From an uncultured Lachnospiraceae bacterium (GTDB lineage Bacteria > Bacillota > Clostridia > Lachnospirales > Lachnospiraceae): 62,306 bases of DNA. How positions within the stretch are numbered: position 1 is the stretch's first letter; every line of letters begins with the position of its first letter. Position numbers and translations under genes: made by a program. The DNA lies in contig CANDGI010000016.1 of assembly GCA_947384285.1 (NCBI GenBank), forward strand, positions 1 to 62,306, written 5' to 3'. The notes below the pieces were generated by a model. That model was not told the origin of the DNA. It was given only the letters and a program-made list of their open reading frames with translations, and did no database searches. Positions 17,183 to 24,948 of this stretch are shown piece after piece.

Positions 17183-18205
17183 ATGAGAGACATTACATTT
17201 ACAGTACCTTGTTATAATTCAGAAGATTATATGGAGCGGTGCATTGACAGCCTGCTCACCGGAGAGGAACGGGTGGAGATTATTATTGTAGACGATGGCT
17301 CCACAGACGGCACCGGAGAAATTGCAGATAACTATGCCAGGAATTATCCAGAGATTGTGCGGGTAGTCCACCAGGAAAACGGCGGCCATGGGGCTGGGGT
17401 CAATGCAGGGCTTGCCCTTGCAGCCGGGAAATATTTCAAAGTGGTGGATTCGGATGACTGGCTGGATGAGGAGGAACTGCAAAAGCTCTTAAAAAGAATC
17501 CGTCAGTGGGAGAAAAATGGAGAAACCGTAGATTTGGTGGTTTGCAATTACATATACGATCATTTTTATGAAAATAAAACCAAGCGGATGGGATATAAAA
17601 ATGTGTTAAAGGAAGATGAAATCTGTGGGTGGAACGATATCAAAAGATTCCGGCCTTCCCAGTATCTTGTGATGCACTCCCTGTTTTTCCGTACAGAAGT
17701 GCTGAAAAAGTCAGGGGTAAAGCTTCCAAGGCATACCTTTTATGTGGACAATATTTTTGCCAACCAGCCCCTGCCCTATGTAAAGACATTGTGTTACCTG
17801 AACCTGGATATGTACCATTATTTTCTGGGCAGGGAAGACCAGTCTGTGAATGAGAAGGTGCTGATGCAGCGGATTGACCAGCAGATCCGCGTGACAAAAT
17901 TGGTTTCGGGCTGTGCGGATTTGGAGAAGGTGGAGGAGGAATATCCCAAGCTTGCGGATTACCTTATCCGGAATATTTCGATTATGATGGCGATTTCTTC
18001 CATTCATCTTTTGCTGATTGGAACGCCGGAGTCCTGGGAAAAACGGGAAATGCTCTGGAATTATGTGAAGATCCATAACAAAAAATTATATCATATGCTG
18101 AGGTTCCGGACTATAAGCGGATTCACGTTCCTGCCAGGAAAAGCGGGGGCAGGGATTACTTTGGCAGGGTACAAGGCGGCGCAGAAGCTGTACCAGTTTA
18201 ATTGA
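17183..18205 (+). CDS. Glycosyltransferase family 2
   Basis: A 340-residue GT-A fold transferase of family 2. The nucleotide-sugar-binding VDDGSTDGTGEIA is near residues 37-49, and VDSDDWLDEEEL gives the DXD-like metal motif near 90. FYVDNIF in the second half is also typical. There is no clear transmembrane segment, so it probably acts at the inner membrane face on a cell-wall or capsule glycan. It heads a rightward set with a papain-like protein and a flippase-like protein. Donor and acceptor cannot be deduced. Confidence 0.88.
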   Translation: MRDITFTVPCYNSEDYMERCIDSLLTGEERVEIIIVDDGSTDGTGEIADNYARNYPEIVRVVHQENGGHGAGVNAGLALAAGKYFKVVDSDDWLDEEELQKLLKRIRQWEKNGETVDLVVCNYIYDHFYENKTKRMGYKNVLKEDEICGWNDIKRFRPSQYLVMHSLFFRTEVLKKSGVKLPRHTFYVDNIFANQPLPYVKTLCYLNLDMYHYFLGREDQSVNEKVLMQRIDQQIRVTKLVSGCADLEKVEEEYPKLADYLIRNISIMMAISSIHLLLIGTPESWEKREMLWNYVKIHNKKLYHMLRFRTISGFTFLPGKAGAGITLAGYKAAQKLYQFN

Positions 18206-18306
18206 GGAGCTGTCCGAAATAGCGGCTTCCAGACAGCAGAAAAATTTACAAGAGGGGAAACAGGAACATACAGGAAAAATTTACAGGAAGAAAAGAGGCT
18301 GACAGG

Positions 18307-18915
18307 ATGGAAAAATTATATCTGGCATTGGTAGATACTCCAGGATTATTTGCATATTTGATACGGAAGGTGATTGGAATTGATTACATACATGTGGTTC
18401 TTTCCATGGACGAGGAATTGAATGAGGCCTACAGCGTAGGAAGAAGAAACCCGTCGGTGCCGATTCTGGCAGGATTTGAAAAAGAAGATGCCAGAAAAAT
18501 CGAGCAGGCGTTTCCCACAGCGAAATATAAAATTGTAAGCCTTACATGTACCAGGCAGCAGAAAGAGGAAATTCAAAGAAAGCTTAAGGAATGTTTTGAA
18601 CAAAGATTTCGTTATCATTATTGTATCCTGGGGCTTCCCATGTTATTATGTAATATACCCTTTTACCAGAGGAACCATTATACCTGTTCTTCTTTTGTGG
18701 CAAATATTTTGAACGAAAGCGGGATAGAGCTGTTTGAGAAACATTTTTCCCTGGTTACTCCAAGAGATTTTTATGAGCTTGAAAATACCAGCCTGGTTTA
18801 TGAAGGGACGCTGCATGATTTTAACGGAAGCTGCCTGCGCTATCCCAAGGAGCATCCAGGTATTTTCCGGCAGGCAATGCAGAAACTATCTTATGTAATG
18901 AATGGAGCAGTATAA
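18307..18915 (+). CDS. Permuted papain-fold (YiiX-like / NlpC-P60 clan) cysteine hydrolase, predicted
   Basis: A 202-residue protein I recognise only by pattern. A histidine comes first (His29 in DYIHVVLSMDEELNEAYSVG) and the cysteine later (Cys127 in HYTCSSFVANIL). This is the order of the circularly permuted NlpC/P60 families such as YiiX, in which the enzyme cleaves amide or ester bonds in lipids or peptidoglycan. No signal peptide is present, so it may be cytoplasmic or peripheral. It stops 3 bases before the flippase-like gene, which suggests a joint envelope role. It could also be an inactive relative. Confidence 0.55.
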   Translation: MEKLYLALVDTPGLFAYLIRKVIGIDYIHVVLSMDEELNEAYSVGRRNPSVPILAGFEKEDARKIEQAFPTAKYKIVSLTCTRQQKEEIQRKLKECFEQRFRYHYCILGLPMLLCNIPFYQRNHYTCSSFVANILNESGIELFEKHFSLVTPRDFYELENTSLVYEGTLHDFNGSCLRYPKEHPGIFRQAMQKLSYVMNGAV

Positions 18916-18918
18916 TCT

Positions 18919-19956
18919 ATGAATCGGAAAAATTTAATCAGTGCAGGAGTGCTTTTATTGCTGGCAGCCTTGACTGTCAGCGCTATTTTCAAAGGGAATG
19001 ATATGGCAGCAGTTTTTGCGGCAATGGGAAAACTGCATCCGGCATATCTGTGCGCCGCCGCTGCCACGGCAATATTTTTTGTGTCCGCAGAGGGGCTTAT
19101 GATATGGTATCTTCTCCGGCTGCTGGATTATAAGACAAGTGCGGCAGTCTGCATAAAATATTCTTTTGTGGGGTTTTTCTTTTCCGGCATTACCCCCTCT
19201 GCCACTGGGGGCCAGCCCATGCAGCTTTATTATATGCAGAAAGAAGGGCATAAGGTTTCCGACAGCACCGTTGTGCTTATGACGGTGGCGGTCATCTACA
19301 AATTTGTGCTGGTGGTTATGGGCGTGGGCATTTTAATTTTTTATCACGAACCATTGGCTCTTTACCTGAAACAGTATCTTTATTTATACTATTTAGGGCT
19401 GTTTTTGAACACGGCTTTGGTGGTTATCCTGCTTTTTATCATGGTAAGCCCCAAATGCTTCAAGGGCATTGTGGTTTTCAGTGAAAAAGTTTTGAAAAAA
19501 TTCCGTCTGCTGAAATCTTCCAGGGAACGGACGGAGAAATTGATTGAGATGGCAGACCAATACCATGAAGCGGTGTTGTTTTTCTTGAAAAATAAAAGCA
19601 GGATTGCAGCGGTCATAGGATTTACGGTGGTGCAAAGGTGCAGTGTGTTTTTCCTCACCTGGCTGATTTATAAGGGGCTGGGGCTGGAGGGAACCACGGC
19701 CTTCACGGTGATGAGCCTTCAGGCAGCCATTTACATTGCGGTAGATATGCTGCCTTTGCCGGGTGCCCAGGGGATTACGGAAATGATGTATAAAACGGCC
19801 TTTTCCATGATTTTCCCAGGGGCGTTCCTTACAGCGTCCATGTGCGTGACCCGGGGGCTGAATTTTTACATGGTGCTGATGATCAGCGCGCTGGTGTCTC
19901 TTTGGTGCCATTTCCGTTCCCGGAGGACTGGGAAGATGGCGGTGGAATTGCCGTAA
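18919..19956 (+). CDS. LPG synthase flippase-like (UPF0104) membrane protein
   Basis: A 345-residue integral membrane protein with about eight hydrophobic segments, related to the lysylphosphatidylglycerol synthase transmembrane region family. Typical segments are FFFSGITPSATGGQPMQLYY (about 90-110) and LPLPGAQGITE (about 275-285). It lacks the aminoacyl-transferase domain of MprF. Known relatives move or handle lipids and glycolipids. Following the glycosyltransferase and the papain-like protein, a role in envelope lipid or glycan assembly is likely but unproved. Confidence 0.85.
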   Translation: MNRKNLISAGVLLLLAALTVSAIFKGNDMAAVFAAMGKLHPAYLCAAAATAIFFVSAEGLMIWYLLRLLDYKTSAAVCIKYSFVGFFFSGITPSATGGQPMQLYYMQKEGHKVSDSTVVLMTVAVIYKFVLVVMGVGILIFYHEPLALYLKQYLYLYYLGLFLNTALVVILLFIMVSPKCFKGIVVFSEKVLKKFRLLKSSRERTEKLIEMADQYHEAVLFFLKNKSRIAAVIGFTVVQRCSVFFLTWLIYKGLGLEGTTAFTVMSLQAAIYIAVDMLPLPGAQGITEMMYKTAFSMIFPGAFLTASMCVTRGLNFYMVLMISALVSLWCHFRSRRTGKMAVELP

Positions 19957-20074
19957 GTGTTCATAGTTCCCCTGCTTTGTGTTGTAAATTCTGCTGTTGG
20001 ATTTTACGGCGGCGCCCAGACAAATGAAGCAGACGAATAACTGTAAATTGTAAATATATTTTATAAGATTTCAT

Positions 20075-20114
20075 AAGCAGGCTGTTCTTTAAATTGGAAA
20101 CAGCCTGTTTTTTA
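20075..20114 (+). terminator. Intrinsic terminator
   Basis: CAGGCTGTT (20078-20086) pairs with AACAGCCTG (20099-20107), followed by TTTTTT. It ends the envelope cluster. Confidence 0.85.
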
Positions 20115-20126
20115 CTGTAAAAATAA

Positions 20127-20150
20127 AACCTTTTCATCCAGCCATACGTT
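20127..20150 (+). promoter_or_regulatory. Candidate ECF-type autoregulatory promoter
   Basis: AACC (20127-20130), exactly 16 bases, then CGTT (20147-20150) matches the general ECF sigma pattern (AAC -35, CGT -10). It lies 36 bases before the sigma factor start. No good sigma-A promoter is seen in the same gap. Confidence 0.5.
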
Positions 20151-20185
20151 ATATGATTAGATACCATAAAAAGGAGCGTCCAGGC

Positions 20186-20731
20186 GTGAACGACAGAGAA
20201 ATGATACGTGAAATCCAGAAAGGGAAAAAAGAATATTTGAACGATATCGCAGAAAAATATTATGACGATATTTACCGGTTCTGCTGTTACCAGACGGGAA
20301 GCTGCCAGGATGCCGGGGATTTAACCCAGGAGACGTTTCTTAACTTTATCCGGTCTGTGGAACACTACCATTACCGGAACCTGAAAGGGTATCTGCTTAC
20401 GATTGCCAGGAATGTGTGCGTGGACTATTTCAGAAGCTGCAAACGCAGACAGGAGAAAGAGGAGGATTTTCAGAAGGAGGAAGTGGAATATGCAAGGGCA
20501 GGGAATGTCCAGGGAATCAGGACCGGCCAGGAAGAATTTCTGGTTACCGTGGAGCAGCTGACCAGGCAGCTTCCCCACATGCAGAGGGAAGCCGTGGTGC
20601 TCTATTATGGATATGGGCTGAAATACAGGGAAATTGCAAAGATTACCGGGGCAGGGATTGCAACGGTGAAGTCCAGGGTGCGGCAGGGAACGGAAAAGAT
20701 AAGGCAAAATGTTAGGAGGGAGGATTTTTGA
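20186..20731 (+). CDS. ECF-type RNA polymerase sigma factor
   Basis: A sigma-70 family factor of about 181 residues. Region 2 is visible in YDDIYRFCCYQTGSCQDAGD, TQETFLNFIR and GYLLTIARNVCVDYFR. Region 4 is LPHMQREAVVLYYGYGLKYR with the helix-turn-helix ATVKSRVRQGTEKIR. The start is uncertain; GTG at 20186 has GGAG 9 bases upstream, while the ATG at 20153 has none. It is followed by a membrane protein, an ABC ATPase and a permease that it probably controls. No clear anti-sigma factor is encoded next to it. Confidence 0.88.
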   Translation: MNDREMIREIQKGKKEYLNDIAEKYYDDIYRFCCYQTGSCQDAGDLTQETFLNFIRSVEHYHYRNLKGYLLTIARNVCVDYFRSCKRRQEKEEDFQKEEVEYARAGNVQGIRTGQEEFLVTVEQLTRQLPHMQREAVVLYYGYGLKYREIAKITGAGIATVKSRVRQGTEKIRQNVRREDF

Positions 20732-20914
20732 ATGAGTTCTCAGACTGCAGCGGGGGTTTATATTTGGGCACGGACGGAGCTGGCAGATTGCCCTTTGGCA
20801 CGCTGCCCAGTTTGTGCGCCAAAGAGCGGCCCTGCATTTCCGTCCGCATCCAAAGAAAAAAGATTTGCCAGAATATTTTATAGAAGAAGGAGAAAAAATG
20901 GAGAAGAAAAATAA
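20732..20914 (+). CDS. Possible 60-residue ORF after the sigma factor
   Basis: An ATG at 20732 follows a very good GGAGGGAGG site and directly abuts the sigma factor stop. The 60-residue product has two cysteine pairs (CPLARCPVC) and a basic C-terminus. I do not recognise it. It occupies the place where an anti-sigma factor would be expected and overlaps the start of the next gene. The frame of the next gene is also open across this stretch, so a frameshifted N-terminus is an alternative explanation. Confidence 0.25.
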   Translation: MSSQTAAGVYIWARTELADCPLARCPVCAPKSGPAFPSASKEKRFARIFYRRRRKNGEEK

Positions 20915-21650
20915 AATTATGCTGGAAGAGATTCCCATAGATACCGAGCAAAAGCAAAGGATTCTAAGAAAAATCGCAGAAGCAGCAGAAGAAAAGAAGT
21001 ACGCATACTGCCCTTCTTTCTGGGAAATTTTTTACGGCCAGTTAAAATATATTTCCAGTTTCTGCCTGGGAGGGCAAATCATATGCTTCCTTCTTTTCCT
21101 GGCTGTGTTTGGTTATTTCCAGAGCCAGGGCGTGGGCATGACCGTGTATTTGGGGATTGGTTCTGCATCCTCTTCCTGCATAGGCGTTTTTCTGATGATG
21201 GAGCTAAGCCGCAGCAGGGACTATGGCATGGCAGAGCTGGAGCAGGCCTGCTACCTGGATCTGAAACAGGTATGGTGCATAAAAATGATATTGTTTGGGA
21301 GCCTGGATATTGTGACGCTTACGGCCATGGCCTTTGGGATTGCAGGAAACACGTCTTTGAATATGATAAGGATTATTGTGTATCTTCTAGCTCCCTTTGT
21401 CTTGTCCAATGCCTTGCAGCTTTTGGTGTTTACTTTTTTGAGGAGCAGGAAAGGAGAATATCTGCAAATGGGGGCGGCAGCCTTTGCCAGCGGAATGTCT
21501 CTGCTGCCATTGGATCATCCAAACTGGTATACCACCGCATATTTTGGCATATGGGTGTGTGTGCTGGCAGCTGCCCTGGTGTTTCTGGTCAGGGAAATTG
21601 TGCAGTTGTATCATAATCTGGAGGAAGGAGAAGGGATATGTTGGAGCTGA
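20898..21650 (+). CDS. Membrane protein of sigma/ABC cluster
   Basis: A 250-residue protein with a charged N-terminus of about 55 residues and six hydrophobic segments. I choose ATG 20898 because AGAAGGAG precedes it; the frame could start earlier at GTG 20814. The stretch CPSFWEIFYGQLKYISSFCL before the first helix resembles permease-like proteins often found between an ECF sigma factor and an ABC ATPase in Clostridia. It overlaps the ATPase start by 13 bases. The function is not known; a permease or sensor subunit is likely. Confidence 0.65.
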   Translation: MEKKNKIMLEEIPIDTEQKQRILRKIAEAAEEKKYAYCPSFWEIFYGQLKYISSFCLGGQIICFLLFLAVFGYFQSQGVGMTVYLGIGSASSSCIGVFLMMELSRSRDYGMAELEQACYLDLKQVWCIKMILFGSLDIVTLTAMAFGIAGNTSLNMIRIIVYLLAPFVLSNALQLLVFTFLRSRKGEYLQMGAAAFASGMSLLPLDHPNWYTTAYFGIWVCVLAAALVFLVREIVQLYHNLEEGEGICWS

Positions 21651-22504
21651 AGCTGGATCGGGTAAGCAAGCATTATAAACAGAAAATTGTGGCTGACCGC
21701 CTGGAATATACATTTCAAAAAGGCATTTACGGGCTGCTGGGGGAAAACGGAGCTGGGAAAACCACGCTGCTGCGCATGATTGCCGGAGTATTGCGGCCTA
21801 CCACAGGAGAAATATTGTGCAATCAATGTGAGATCAGGAAAATGGGGGGAGCCTACCGCATGAAGCTGGGATACCTGCCCCAGGAGTTTGGCTATTACCC
21901 CAATTTTACGGTCTGGCGTTATCTGGAGTATTTGGCGGAATTAAAGGCGGTGCCGCCCGAAGCGGCAGGGGAGAGAATCGAAAAACATCTGGAACAGGTA
22001 GGGCTGTCGAGCGTGAAAACAGACAAAATCAAAACCCTTTCCGGCGGCATGGTGCGCCGGCTGGGCATTGCCCAGGCTCTTTTGAATGACCCGGAAATAT
22101 TGATTCTGGATGAGCCCACCTCCGGGCTGGATCCGAAGGAGCGCATCCGTTTCCGGAATTTGCTGGGCGCGCTGGGCAGGGAGAGGATTGTGCTTTTGTC
22201 CTCCCACATTGTGGCGGATATTGAATTTATTGCGGATGAAATACTGATTATGAAAGCTGGGAAATTCGCTGGGACAGGAAACCAGAAGGAAATGTTAAAG
22301 GCAGTGGAAGGAAAGGTGTGGGAATGCCTGGTTATGCCGGAAAATCTGGAGGGACTGAATCAAAAATTTGCGGTGAGCAGCGTGAAGAATCTGGAGGAGG
22401 GCAGCGTACAGGTGCGGATTGTGTCAGAACATAAGCCCATGGAGCACGCGAAGCTGGTTCCCCCGAATCTGGAAGATGTGTACTTAGGAACTGTAGAAAA
22501 ATAG
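21638..22504 (+). CDS. ABC transporter ATP-binding protein
   Basis: A 288-residue ATPase of the ABC-2 export type. Walker A is GENGAGKTT (35-43), the signature is LSGGMVRRLGIAQALL, Walker B is ILILDEPTSGLDP and the switch histidine follows in SSHIV. It should energise the permease at 22559 and perhaps the membrane protein at 20898. Its start overlaps the end of that upstream gene, which shows an operon. The cargo is unknown; related clusters handle antimicrobial peptides or envelope stress. Confidence 0.93.
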   Translation: MLELKLDRVSKHYKQKIVADRLEYTFQKGIYGLLGENGAGKTTLLRMIAGVLRPTTGEILCNQCEIRKMGGAYRMKLGYLPQEFGYYPNFTVWRYLEYLAELKAVPPEAAGERIEKHLEQVGLSSVKTDKIKTLSGGMVRRLGIAQALLNDPEILILDEPTSGLDPKERIRFRNLLGALGRERIVLLSSHIVADIEFIADEILIMKAGKFAGTGNQKEMLKAVEGKVWECLVMPENLEGLNQKFAVSSVKNLEEGSVQVRIVSEHKPMEHAKLVPPNLEDVYLGTVEK

Positions 22505-22558
22505 AGGTACAGACTGCCTGGTTTTCTGCCGTTCCTTATAGCAAGCAGGAGGGAAGAA

Positions 22559-23704
22559 ATGAGACTTTGGAAAATGGAATTTTATAAAATTGCTGCAAGG
22601 CCTGTGATGAATATAGGGTTTCTGCTGGTGGCTGGATTTTTTCTGCTGGTTATCTGGCAGGAAGCAGACGGAACCAGGACGGAGATTGACGGAAAAGTGT
22701 ATCATGGATTGGAAGCGGTGGAAAAAGACCGTCAGCTGGCAAAAGAATACGAAGGCAGATTTACCATGGAAAAAGCGGAGGATATTGTGGAGCGTTTTGG
22801 ATTTTCCGGCTATGCGGGAAAGAGCGAAGAAGGATTTTCCAATGTGAGGGAAGGAAATTTCTGCAGCCAGTTTGTAACAGACGTGATGACAGATTTTTTA
22901 CAGACACAGGAGCGGCCTTTAGGATTTTCCACTGGGGAAGCATGGGAGAATTATGGGAAAAGGTATGTGGAAGGGAAGATTCAGTTTGGATATACCAAAG
23001 GCTGGAAAGAGCTGCAGCAGGTGTGGTACATGGCAATGGTGTCCCTGCATGTGTGGCTGGTGCTTATGATAGCTCCGGTTTTTTCGGAAGAATACAGCAG
23101 GAAGGTGACGGGAATATTGTTGTCTACGGCCTTCGGGAAATCGAAGGATATGTTCAGAAAAATAGAAGCGGCTATGGGGGTTGGCATTCTTTCCTATTTT
23201 TTTGTCTACGTCCTGCTCTTTGGCGTGACGGCTGTTGTTTACGGGGTGGATGGGCTTGGGGCAAGCATTGGCATCAACAGCAGCTTTCTTGTGGTTTCAG
23301 GAAGAGAGGATTGGAGTATCTCATTTTTCCTTTTTCTTATGTTCCTGTCAGGGCTGGCATCTGTTCTGCTGAATGTGGGAATTGTTCTGTTTGTTTCCTC
23401 AAAATGCAGCCGGCTCGTATCCGCAGCAGCCGCCGGGATTCTCCTTTATCTGCTGCCTTATGGGCTCAACCAGATTTTATTCCAGATGCTGTTAGGCATG
23501 GGAGCTGCAAACAGCCCCATAGGCTGGCGGATGATGGATGCCATGCGGATTTTCTGTTTTTCCATGCCTATGTATCTGCCCCACCCGGATCTTTTTTATA
23601 TTCCTGTCCGCTGGGCGGTGTATATTCCCCTGATTACGGTTATGGCAATGATATGGTGTATCTGGAGGGGATGCCAGAATTACAGAGGGTATGAGGAGAC
23701 GTAA
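22559..23704 (+). CDS. ABC transporter permease
   Basis: A 381-residue permease. One transmembrane helix near the N-terminus (about 18-36) is followed by an extracellular domain of about 120 residues and then five more helices, the layout of ABC-2 type export permeases. VFSEEYSRKVTGILLSTAFG is a segment common to them. It lies 54 bases after the ATPase. The large external domain may bind the substrate. No closer family assignment is possible. Confidence 0.82.
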   Translation: MRLWKMEFYKIAARPVMNIGFLLVAGFFLLVIWQEADGTRTEIDGKVYHGLEAVEKDRQLAKEYEGRFTMEKAEDIVERFGFSGYAGKSEEGFSNVREGNFCSQFVTDVMTDFLQTQERPLGFSTGEAWENYGKRYVEGKIQFGYTKGWKELQQVWYMAMVSLHVWLVLMIAPVFSEEYSRKVTGILLSTAFGKSKDMFRKIEAAMGVGILSYFFVYVLLFGVTAVVYGVDGLGASIGINSSFLVVSGREDWSISFFLFLMFLSGLASVLLNVGIVLFVSSKCSRLVSAAAAGILLYLLPYGLNQILFQMLLGMGAANSPIGWRMMDAMRIFCFSMPMYLPHPDLFYIPVRWAVYIPLITVMAMIWCIWRGCQNYRGYEET

Positions 23705-23799
23705 TACTTTTCATTCAAAACTGTAAAAATATCTAGATTTTTTCCTGCAGGATGTTTATAATAAATGCATATAAAACGAAACGTGCAGGAGAGAAGGAA

Positions 23800-24828
23800 A
23801 TGGAAAACAATCTACTATTTATCAACCAGAAAAAAGATATTATCCAGGAATTTCTGGCTGCCATGGAAGGAAAAGAGGGTTCGCTTAAGATAGATACCGC
23901 CGACAATGGATTGGACGCGGCCCTCCTCTTAAACAAGAAAATATATAAAGTGGTGGTTACAGGATTGAATCTGCCCACATATGACGGAACCAAGATTGTG
24001 GAGTATCTGAACCAGAATTATCCCCATACGGTATGCATTGTTTACACCTGGAGGCTGGAGCAGGTGCACTTGAAGCTTTTGATTAATGAGCGGAGGGTAT
24101 TCCGCATTTTCCAGCGGCCTGCAGATTATGAACAGATGTATGAAGCCATTATGGATGGAATCGTCAAGTTTGATAAGAAAGAAATTGACGCCTTGGAAAA
24201 AAAGGATTTGAGCCGGAGGCTGAAAGAAGCTTCTTTGCAGGCAGCAGAGATAAGGAGAACCTTAAAGGAGCATCCAAAGGAAAGAAGCGAATTGGCAAAA
24301 TTTTTGTGGTCGCTGCTGAATGTATATATCTGCGATCTCAGGCCGGATATGCTGGCAAAGGAAAAAAAGATGCTTGTACAGTTTGAAAAGAAATTGATGC
24401 TTCGGTTTTTGGGCAGCAGAGAAAAACATATCAGCAGCCTGGAAGAGCTGACGGAGGATATCTGCAGCCATTTTCACCGGCCAGAGCAGCGGCGGATTGT
24501 TAAGATTGGAGCAGAAAATTTTCCAGAGACCGTGGGAGAGGATTTTTATGTAAAACCCTATTTTGTTATCTGGATGCTTCTCACAAGATTTGCAATGATG
24601 TCCCAGGAATATGACGTACAGGTCACATTGATGCTCATCAATCAAAAGAGATTCCGTGTAAGGGTGGAAGGTACATTCCCAGAAGAGACATGGGGGCTTG
24701 TCCACATGGATCAGACTGCCCGGATGATAACAAGCGTAACCCAGACCGTTTTGGAATGCTTTTCCGACCGCTTCACCCAAAGCATCGGCGACGAACGGGT
24801 AGTCTACTATATGGAAATGCAGGATTAG
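23800..24828 (+). CDS. Degenerate receiver-domain protein with histidine-kinase-like C-terminus
   Basis: A 342-residue protein that I do not recognise as a named family. The first 120 residues fold like a response-regulator receiver: VVVTGLNLPTYDGTKIVEYL aligns with the beta3-alpha3 loop, but the phospho-acceptor Asp position is Gly, and the usual Lys-Pro is Arg-Pro (FQRPADYEQM). A helical stretch follows. The C-terminal 140 residues (from about LSSLEELTEDI) resemble a histidine-kinase ATPase without clear N or G boxes. ATG 23800 has AGGAG upstream. It may be a phosphorylation-independent partner of the sigma/ABC cluster just upstream. Confidence 0.5.
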   Translation: MENNLLFINQKKDIIQEFLAAMEGKEGSLKIDTADNGLDAALLLNKKIYKVVVTGLNLPTYDGTKIVEYLNQNYPHTVCIVYTWRLEQVHLKLLINERRVFRIFQRPADYEQMYEAIMDGIVKFDKKEIDALEKKDLSRRLKEASLQAAEIRRTLKEHPKERSELAKFLWSLLNVYICDLRPDMLAKEKKMLVQFEKKLMLRFLGSREKHISSLEELTEDICSHFHRPEQRRIVKIGAENFPETVGEDFYVKPYFVIWMLLTRFAMMSQEYDVQVTLMLINQKRFRVRVEGTFPEETWGLVHMDQTARMITSVTQTVLECFSDRFTQSIGDERVVYYMEMQD

Positions 24829-24864
24829 TTACACGGTGATGTTTCTGGAGCTTTCGATACACAG

Positions 24865-24920
24865 GAAAAACAGGATAGCCCTTTGCCTAGCTTGCGTGCT
24901 AAAGGGCTATCCTGTTTTTT
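24865..24920. terminator. Bidirectional intrinsic terminator
   Basis: AAACAGGATAGCCCTTT and AAAGGGCTATCCTGTTT pair over 17 bases. A-run and T-run flanks allow it to end both the upstream plus-strand gene and the penicillin-binding protein gene. Confidence 0.9.
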
Positions 24921-24948
24921 GTCCGTATCAAAATATAAAAAGCTCGCT

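Noticed and set aside
19400-19911. Minus-strand ORFs inside the flippase-like gene
   Set aside because: They are low-complexity shadows without ribosome binding sites or recognisable motifs.
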